Origin: Macrocybe gigantea
Taxonomy: Eukaryota; Basidiomycota; Agaricomycetes; Agaricales; Callistosporiaceae
Reading direction: 5' to 3'
DNA length: 33,572 nucleotides
Assembly (NCBI GenBank): GCA_011319805.1
Contig: SJRY01000031.1
Location: 1 to 33,572 of the forward strand
Of this stretch, positions 27,205 to 33,572 are shown piece after piece. Under the pieces are notes generated by a model, which was given only the letters and a program-made list of their open reading frames with translations, searched no databases and had not been told where the DNA came from. The position numbers and the translations under genes are program-made. Within the stretch, counting starts at the first letter, position 1. Each line of letters opens with the position of its first letter.

Positions 27205-30200
27205 CTACGACTCCGCACCAGAGCTCGACCTGCTCCTCGACAAAAACGGCCTAAACGCAAGTCCTCTCGACGGCGACGTCGGCGAAGCAGGACTCAACGG
27301 AATCCTCGGACTCGGACTCCCATTACCATTGCCATTGCCAATCCCGTTCTCGCTCCCATTCCTGCTAGCCTGCCCCACCTGCCCCATCGACATCGACAAC
27401 GACATGGGAACGCCCTCCGGAATCGACGGAGACACAGGCACAGGCACGCCAGCACCACCAGCGGTAACAGGCGACGACATCGGCGCGACGACGCTTATGA
27501 TCGAGTTGGACGACGAGCGCGAGCGCGAAATGTACGGTCTCGGTGGCGGTTTCGTCGGTTCTGCTTGTTGGTGTTGTTGTTGTTGGTGCTGCTGCTGAGA
27601 CGGAGACGCCAAGTTGGGCGAAGACGTCGGCGAACGCGCGGGCTCTGGCGTGACTTCGAGTCCAAACTCGTCTGTCAGAGGTCGCGGAGGTGGTCGTTCC
27701 ACCATTGCCTCCAGGAGCTACCATAGGGTGAAGGCTGGTTAGTGGAAGATGCGACGACACGCAGCAGGTAGAAAGCGCATTACCTCTCGCCTCAGTTCCT
27801 CCCCTGCATACTCACCTTCCATCTCTTCCGGTCCGAGCAACACCGTGCCCTTCCTGAACACCTCTCCCTCTTCCGCAACCCACGATCGCGACCTTTTATT
27901 TTTTTTTTAAAAAAAAAAAAAGAACGCAACTCAGCTGCTGCACCAACAAAGTCACGATCACGCTCACCTATCAGTCGGCGACGTGGCGTCCTCCAGACCC
28001 TCAACAGCATCATACATGGGCTCCTCGTACTCTCCTTCATCCTCTGACTCCTCCTTGTCGATCAAAAAAGTCGGACTCAGCACCTTCTCTGGCTCCGGCT
28101 CTGCCCTCGCCTTTCCCTTGTCCACCCTCGGTGTCGTCGGCGTCCCCTCCTCCTCCTCGCCATCTCCAGGCGGCAACATACTCGTCCCTCCCGCACCGAA
28201 ACCCACTCCCACTCCCACTCCCACTCCCACTCCCACATTCGGGAGGGCCCAGGCGACCCCGCCGGCGACGACGCGACCGCATGCCCATTCGGAATCCCAT
28301 TCGCCATGGTCACCGATGCAGGACTCAACACCGGGCTCTTACTAAAATGAAACCCGAGCCCGCGCAGCGTGAGCGTCGGGCGTACAGGAGGGGACGGCAG
28401 GCGCGCAAGGAGCTCCGTGACCTGATCGTTCAATCTCAGCAGCTCTTCCATCTCGTGCGGGTCCTCCGTCTCCTGGATAACCTGCGCCAGCTCGGCAACG
28501 AGACTCTTTGCTTTTGACGACACATTCGCGATGACCGACGCGGAGGCGGGCCCCGCGGTCCTGCTGGCGGGGCCGTTGGCGAGCAAAGATGCCGGTGTGG
28601 ACTTGGAGGGCGCAACGGCGTTTGTGAGCGCGACGACGCACGCCTTTGCACGAGCGGTGACGGATGCTTCCATCTTTCATATAACGCATTCTTCAGATCT
28701 GAAAATATATAGAAAAAACACCGTTAGATACATACCTTTGCCTCGTCCTCCAACCTGATCGACTTTGCCAGCTCGCTCTCCTCGATCATATTCCACACTC
28801 CCTTCCTCAACATCTTCGCACCCTCGTCTCCATTAGCGCCCTGCACCACATGCGAACTCCTCTCCGCCTCCTCGGTATTGCGTACGCATGAGCTCAAAAT
28901 CTCTCGACACATCCTACGCAACACCGATCAACTAAACGAACCACAAAAAATTTTCAAAAAAATCTCACTTTGCAAACTCCTCATCGTCCGGTGGAATGTT
29001 CAAATCCAAGCACCGCATCACATGGTTCGCCTTCAAACCCGAGCTGAGCGCCATAACCGCGGCGAGATCCAAAGAGTTCAGCGTCAGGTCGAGATGCAGG
29101 AGCGACGCCGATTCAGGCAGAAATTCGGCCAGCGCGATCGCGCCAGCAGAGGTCATCCCGGTCGAGGACAGAAAGAGCCGCTTAAGTGACGCGTTGAGCG
29201 TGAACGCCGTTCGCAGCGCTTGCACCTGTGCCACACAAGGTGAGTCAGAATAGAGGAAGGATGAAAGAGAAGAGGGACGAACGCCTTCGAGTCCTGGTCC
29301 ACAACACGGGTTTTTGCTAAGATCGAGAGTCTCGAGACAGGAGTTGTATTTCTAACAGCCACTCGCTTCATATACGTTAGTCACGTGAGATAGCAGTAAA
29401 GACACACCAACGCCTCCGCGATGGCGACCAAGCCCGCGACGTCCAACTTGTTCTCGCTCAGATTCAGCACCTTGAGCGTCCGATTCCGTTTCAGAACTTG
29501 TGCGATGTACGTGATACCCATCTAACCCCAACGCAGCGAGTTAGAGCACAACAAATGACATTCGAGGCAAACTCACGCGCAGATCATTGCCTTTGAGATC
29601 CAGCGTCCGGAGCGCACCGACCCGCGGCAACGCATCCAGAGCTCGCACCTTGTCCAGCAGCGCCGCACTGTGCCCATGATCATAAAACCTCCCCAATCCC
29701 TGCTGCACATGCGCATGACCGTGATCTCCAAAGTGCGACATCGTCGGCCCCGCACTGGCCGGGATCTGCCCGTGCCCATATGCATGCCCATGCCCGTGCG
29801 TCGCCTGCATCGCCAACAGAGCGGGCGGCGCATGCCTCATCGTGACCCCACCCTGCGGAGACGACGTGATAATCGGTACAGGCTGACCCGTCGCGCCAAG
29901 CGGGTTCGGCGTGCGCGCAATCGCCGACGCCGCAGACACGACCGATGCGCGCTTCGAGCGCGGGATGTACGGCGTGTACGTCGTCTGAATGCCTAGTGGC
30001 GGATGACGCGGCGGTGGTGGCAGCGCCGGAGCAGATCCCGCATGTGCAGGGGCGGACATGGGCGGCGTCAGCGTCGTCGGCGTTTGTGCGGCGGTGTGTA
30101 CGTGCGGAAAGGGATGAGTCGGCGTCGGCGTCGGCGTCATGGGCGTGGCCGGGGGTGAAAGGATCGGTAGGCTGGAGACAGAGGAAGATGGCGATGAGGT

Positions 30201-31608
30201 GGAGGATGACGAGGGTGTGCCGGTAGCGGAGCTGGAGAGAGTGGGGGTTGGCATGGGCGAAACAAGTCCGGCGGGGACGACATCGGGGTAGTCTCTGATC
30301 ATGAGGGCGAGCGCGACGGCACCTGTAGCGTTTATACGGTTGTGGCGGAGGGAGATGTGTCGGAGGGACGACGTTCGGACGGCGCGTGCTGCAAAGGCAT
30401 CAGTATCAGAACGACAGCGAGACGTGGAGGGGGCGCGTACACAGCACTTCGAGCGCGGGCGGACGGAGCTGGCAATCATCGAGACGGAGCGACTCGAGTC
30501 CCTGCTCCGGGGCGGTCTTGAGCGCCGCGACGACGTACTCTACCGACTTTTTGTCCAGCGCGTTTTGCGACAGATCGAGGAACTGCAACGTGGCCGCCTT
30601 GATGAACGACAGAATGATGACGAAGGTGGATCAGAAATTGGCTGCGAATCCGAGGCAGTGCAGAGAAGGGCGGGGGGAATGACGTACCTCTAGGACGTAC
30701 GCGCCGATCAGGCGAAAGGCTGGCGCTTTGAGGCGGCGGTTGGATGCGACGGAGAGAAAGGTCAAGGAGTTTGGGATGAGCAGTGCATGAAGGACGGGTT
30801 TCAGGGTCTGACGATGGAACGAATGAGTTTCGAAGCAACAGGATTGGAGGCACAGGACCGACATGTTCGTCCAGATCACATTCGCGAAACACGGCCTTGC
30901 GGAGGCCCCACTCGATGGTGAGGACGTCAGAGAGTATCGACGCGGAGGTCAGAGTGAGCTGCACGCCTGAAAAGTCGACGGCGCGCAGTTGGCCCGGCGA
31001 AGCTGTCTGTCGTTTCTTGAGCCGTTCAGGTGCTCCGTCCGCTTTTCAAATCATCGAGGCGAATTAGCGAGCGTACGTACCTTGAACGCGGCCGAGATGG
31101 CAGGATCGGGCTCCTCGTCGCACCCCACGCAGCACTCGCGGTAGAACGACTCGACCTGCTCAAGGGACCACCACTCGTCCGCTTCCGGCGTGGGCGGACC
31201 GACACCTGCACCGGCACTAGCACCACTTGCTGCGCTATGCACGGTACGCAGCGACGCGGCGCTATTCCGGCGCACGACCCTTCTCCTGCGCTCGGCCTCG
31301 CGGTCCTCGATAGCGCGCTTCTCCTCCTTAAGCGTGGGCGTAGACGGCGGATTGAGTGACGAGATGGGGTACACGATCGTGAGCTCCGGGAGGATAAAGT
31401 GTGCGCGCTTGAGCGGCTTGGAGGCTGCGATTGCATCGGCGGGTGACGAGGGACCGCTGTTCGGTTGGCTCTGGGGCAGGAACTTTGTTGTGAGACGAGT
31501 AAAGAGGGACTGGGGCTGCTGTGGGGGCCGTTTGAGGATGGATTTGCCAGGGATTGGGATGGTGACGGCGGAGGAGGAGGGTGAGCAGGAGGAGGTGGAG
31601 GCAGCCAT
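27205..31608 (-). CDS. PPP1R37-like leucine-rich-repeat protein (putative PP1 regulator)
   Basis: Twelve exons: 31608-31081, 31015-30863, 30807-30688, 30597-30441, 30388-29577, 29521-29408, 29351-29283, 29225-28969, 28913-28736, 28673-27968, 27892-27784 and 27717-27205; about 1238 aa. The N-terminus has KRAHFILPELTIVYPISS, which sits where animal PPP1R37 has its RVxF PP1-docking motif. DEWWSLEQVESFYRECCVGC follows, then ribonuclease-inhibitor-type repeats (LRAVDFSGVQLT, LQFLDLSQNALD, LRHISLRHNRINATG, LKVLNLSENKLDVAG, LKRLFLSSTGMTSAGA). The last repeats, ending VMRCLDLNIP, closely resemble PPP1R37. Exon 5 inserts about 190 Pro/Ser/His-rich residues between repeats. The C-terminus is acidic, then low-complexity with poly-Gln and Asn-Gly runs. 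In exon 10 the frame slips by one base beside a CCCACT repeat (about 28240). An upstream ATG (31653) would add 15 residues. It probably tethers protein phosphatase 1. Confidence 0.75.
27899..27921. repeat. T10-A13 inverted homopolymer in an intron
   Basis: Ten T directly followed by thirteen A, inside the 75-nt intron 27967-27893 of the PPP1R37-like gene. It can fold as a perfect hairpin, and its length is prone to error. Confidence 0.85.
28202..28236. repeat. (CCCACT)n hexanucleotide repeat in coding sequence
   Basis: Nearly six units. On the minus strand, in the frame that continues into the acidic C-terminal region, it encodes alternating Val-Gly. In the frame that comes from upstream it would read Trp-Glu, so the frame change lies at or just before this repeat. 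Confidence 0.9.
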
Positions 31609-31688
31609 GAAACTAGCAGAGACTATGCGATCGTTGGCAACCAGTTTGGGCATTTATTACATAATATAACAAAATAAATAATAATTTC

Positions 31689-32575
31689 TCAAAACTCGTC
31701 CATGTATTCTCTGCATCGTTCCCATAGCCTGTTCCATCTTCCACCGTTCCAGCTTCTTACTCTTGCCCATCCATCGTGAGGTGCCATTCTCTCAATCCAA
31801 ATCAACACAGAGCACAACGCAAAGTCGGCGTACGACACGTCGTACCCCATCACCACCGTCCCATCTCCATCTCCTGCATTCTTGTCTAGCACCATAGCCA
31901 AAAAATCAAACTGCTCCTTCACAGCGCTCCACGCCTGCTCCCTCTGCGTGCCAGATGAATGATGCATCCCCTGAGCATACGTATAGCCAGGCGGAAGCGC
32001 AACCGCCGGCGCCGGCGCTCCGCCAAAATGCGACCGAATGCGCTCCGGAAGCTGCTGATGGCTCAACGGCACCATGATCGGCAACAGCGGCTTCGAGAAC
32101 ACCTCCATGATATAATGCACGAACAGCGTCTGCACGGCGCGCGCGCCCTCAGGGAAGACAGGTCGCGCTGGGTATGTCGCCTCGAGGTATTCGGCGATCA
32201 CGTTCGTGTTGGACAGCACCTGCGGCGCGCGAGGGTTGCGCGTCGGGTCGACGATCACTGGCAGAGTGTACAGCGGTCGTCCGTCAGACCGCAGCGAGCT
32301 CGGTGGCGCTTCGATCCCCCGAAGCGTCGCCTCCACGTCCGGGAACTCGACCCATACTGTGCGGTACCGCAGACGCTTGTAATTCAGAATAAACCTGAAA
32401 TACAAAAAAAGAGAGAGAGAAATCATTCCATCTTTGCTGCGCTTGAATCGGTTGGACTGAGAATGACTCACCTGACTCGCCAGATGTTGGGTGCCCAGGG
32501 CTGCGGCGTGTGCCCCGGCGTGTCGTAGAGAGTGATCACTGGAGGGGACGAGCGAGACGACGAGTATCGCGACAT
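31689..32575 (-). CDS. Glutathione S-transferase (fungal FuA/Ure2-like type)
   Basis: Two exons, 32575-32472 and 32394-31689 (77-nt intron with an AG-rich microsatellite), 269 aa. The N-terminal thioredoxin-like domain starts VITLYDTPGHTPQPWAPNIW, then FILNYKRLRYRTVWVEFPDV, PLYTLPVIVDP and VLSNTNVIAEYLEATYPARP, the glutathione-binding region with cis-Pro and the Ser/Asn-type turn. The C-terminal half is helical, and DVSYADFALCSVLIWIERM matches the conserved N-capping box region. This architecture (VWVE-PDIE, TLP, IAEYL) is typical of the GST classes expanded in wood- and litter-decaying basidiomycetes, which conjugate glutathione to, or bind, plant-derived and toxic compounds in the cytosol. 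The start is 81 bp from the next gene's ATG on the same strand. The subclass assignment is by eye. Confidence 0.85.
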
Positions 32576-33572
32576 CCCTTTCCTTCGCACCGCGATGACA
32601 GGTTTGATAATACTTTCAGGCTGTCTTCAGCGTGTCGATATACGATGTCGATCCGCAATAAGCAGAACGCGAAAAAAAAGACTCGGAATCACTCGTGTGG
32701 GGGAGTGAGATCGAAGGAACAAGAAGCACAGGGAAGACAAACCCGGAGGCCAATCAACATATATATACCCGCTCCCAAGGACAAGGACAAGTCGGTCGGT
32801 CGCAGAGCACGAAGCATAGTTACCTCCGTCCATACAAGTACATATCCGCACACATCAGTCACACCTAGTCATACCAAACCGGCAAGATTCGACCTAATTC
32901 CTGAAGCAGATCGGCAGGGCGGGGGGTCGGTGACGGTGATGCGGGGGGCGGGAGGAAAGTATACGAACGACAGACAAGACACACCCAAAATGACCGTCCC
33001 GAAACCTCCGTCAGCGAAAGCCCGAGCTCTCAGATCAAAGCGGCGCGCTACAGACGGGGCAAAGGCCAACCCCCCTCGGACGAAAAACAGGAGCCTAGAT
33101 TTCCGGAACGTGGGCGCCAAGATGCGCGATAGATCATTCCTCATCGTGTTTAATATTATCTCTCTCCCCTTCCTAGCGCCGTGCCGACCTGCCAGTGCTT
33201 CATCTTAATTGAATACCAAGATACAAAGACAGAAGAAACCCCAGCAGATGACAGTGACACGCCCATTTGGATCCCTGTTCTTTAGTTGGGGGGCAGACCC
33301 GGATCCGAGTGCGCACAGCAGCAAGACAGACGAGCATCGCTCCTTCGCGTCCGGAAATAGAATCAAATTCGTCCACAGCAGTGAAGAGCGCCACAAAGAA
33401 AACCAAAGGCATGGGCAGCAACTGACTCGACAAGCCGTTCTGGAAACGCGCAAGGAAAAAAAAAAAGAAAGCTGTGAAGGACAAACGAGATAGAGCATCT
33501 AGAAAGTGACGCTGAATGCTCCTAGTCGTCCAGTGGCGGTGGCCCTGATAAACTGATCTGACCGCTTTTGGG
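32576..33572. other. Intergenic region at the right edge
   Basis: About 1 kb upstream of the GST gene. ORFs on both strands are short, overlapping and of biased composition, with no domain I recognise. Apart from the TATA-like site below I see no feature. Confidence 0.5.
32760..32767 (-). promoter_or_regulatory. Possible TATA box of the GST gene
   Basis: TATATATA on the minus strand, about 190 bp before the GST ATG at 32575, preceded by a GC-rich stretch. Confidence 0.35.

Noticed and set aside
32627..33498. ORFs in the right-edge region
   Set aside because: Short, overlapping on both strands and compositionally biased, with no domain or splice pattern.

Overview
This is fungal nuclear DNA, most likely from an agaricomycete (Basidiomycota). 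Almost all introns are 47-77 nt with GT...AG ends. The gene set is also typical of mushroom-forming fungi: crinkler/FunK1-type kinases, a TPR protein, an Agaricomycete-type glutathione transferase, an Ecm14-like metallocarboxypeptidase homologue and chromodomain-bearing Ty3/Gypsy retrotransposons. Every host gene that could be modelled lies on the minus strand.

Layout. 1-3485: a tight minus-strand group, made of the 5' end of an ATG13-like autophagy gene (runs off the left edge), an ECM14-like pseudo-carboxypeptidase with nine exons including a 7-nt microexon, and a small multi-span membrane protein resembling TRIC cation channels. 3593-6082: a crinkler-type N-terminal domain fused to a kinase-like domain, with a 31-bp relic of another kinase's C-terminus downstream. 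6119-21115: one TPR-repeat gene split into three pieces by two full-length LTR retrotransposons. Element 1 (6919-14004, plus strand, 5-bp TSD AGAGC) and element 2 (14530-21047, minus strand, 5-bp TSD GTGAA) are not nested in one another; conceptually removing each restores the host reading frame exactly. 21325-23173: a second kinase with complete catalytic motifs. 23708-25941: a single-pass membrane protein with two extracellular beta-sandwich-like repeats, whose gene model needs a 1-nt exon. 27205-31608: a PPP1R37-like leucine-rich-repeat protein in 12 exons. 31689-32575: a glutathione S-transferase. 32576-33572: no gene recognised.

Both retrotransposons are chromoviruses with self-priming of the Tf1/sushi type: the sequence 2 nt inside the 5' LTR is a perfect complement (13 nt and 11 nt) to an LTR segment about 30 nt downstream of a TATA-like box, where the transcript should start. 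Nine of the ten base substitutions between paired LTRs are CpG transitions, and most internal stops read as CGA to TGA. This suggests cytosine-methylated, decaying copies. Element 2 still has intact gag, an extra ORF before gag, and an extra ORF overlapping the pol stop by ATGA.

A caveat runs through the annotation. At about a dozen places, in host genes and transposons alike, the conserved reading continues only if one base is assumed missing, often in a short G or C run. This looks more like base-calling error than biology. Exon coordinates are my own splice-site readings and have no transcript support.
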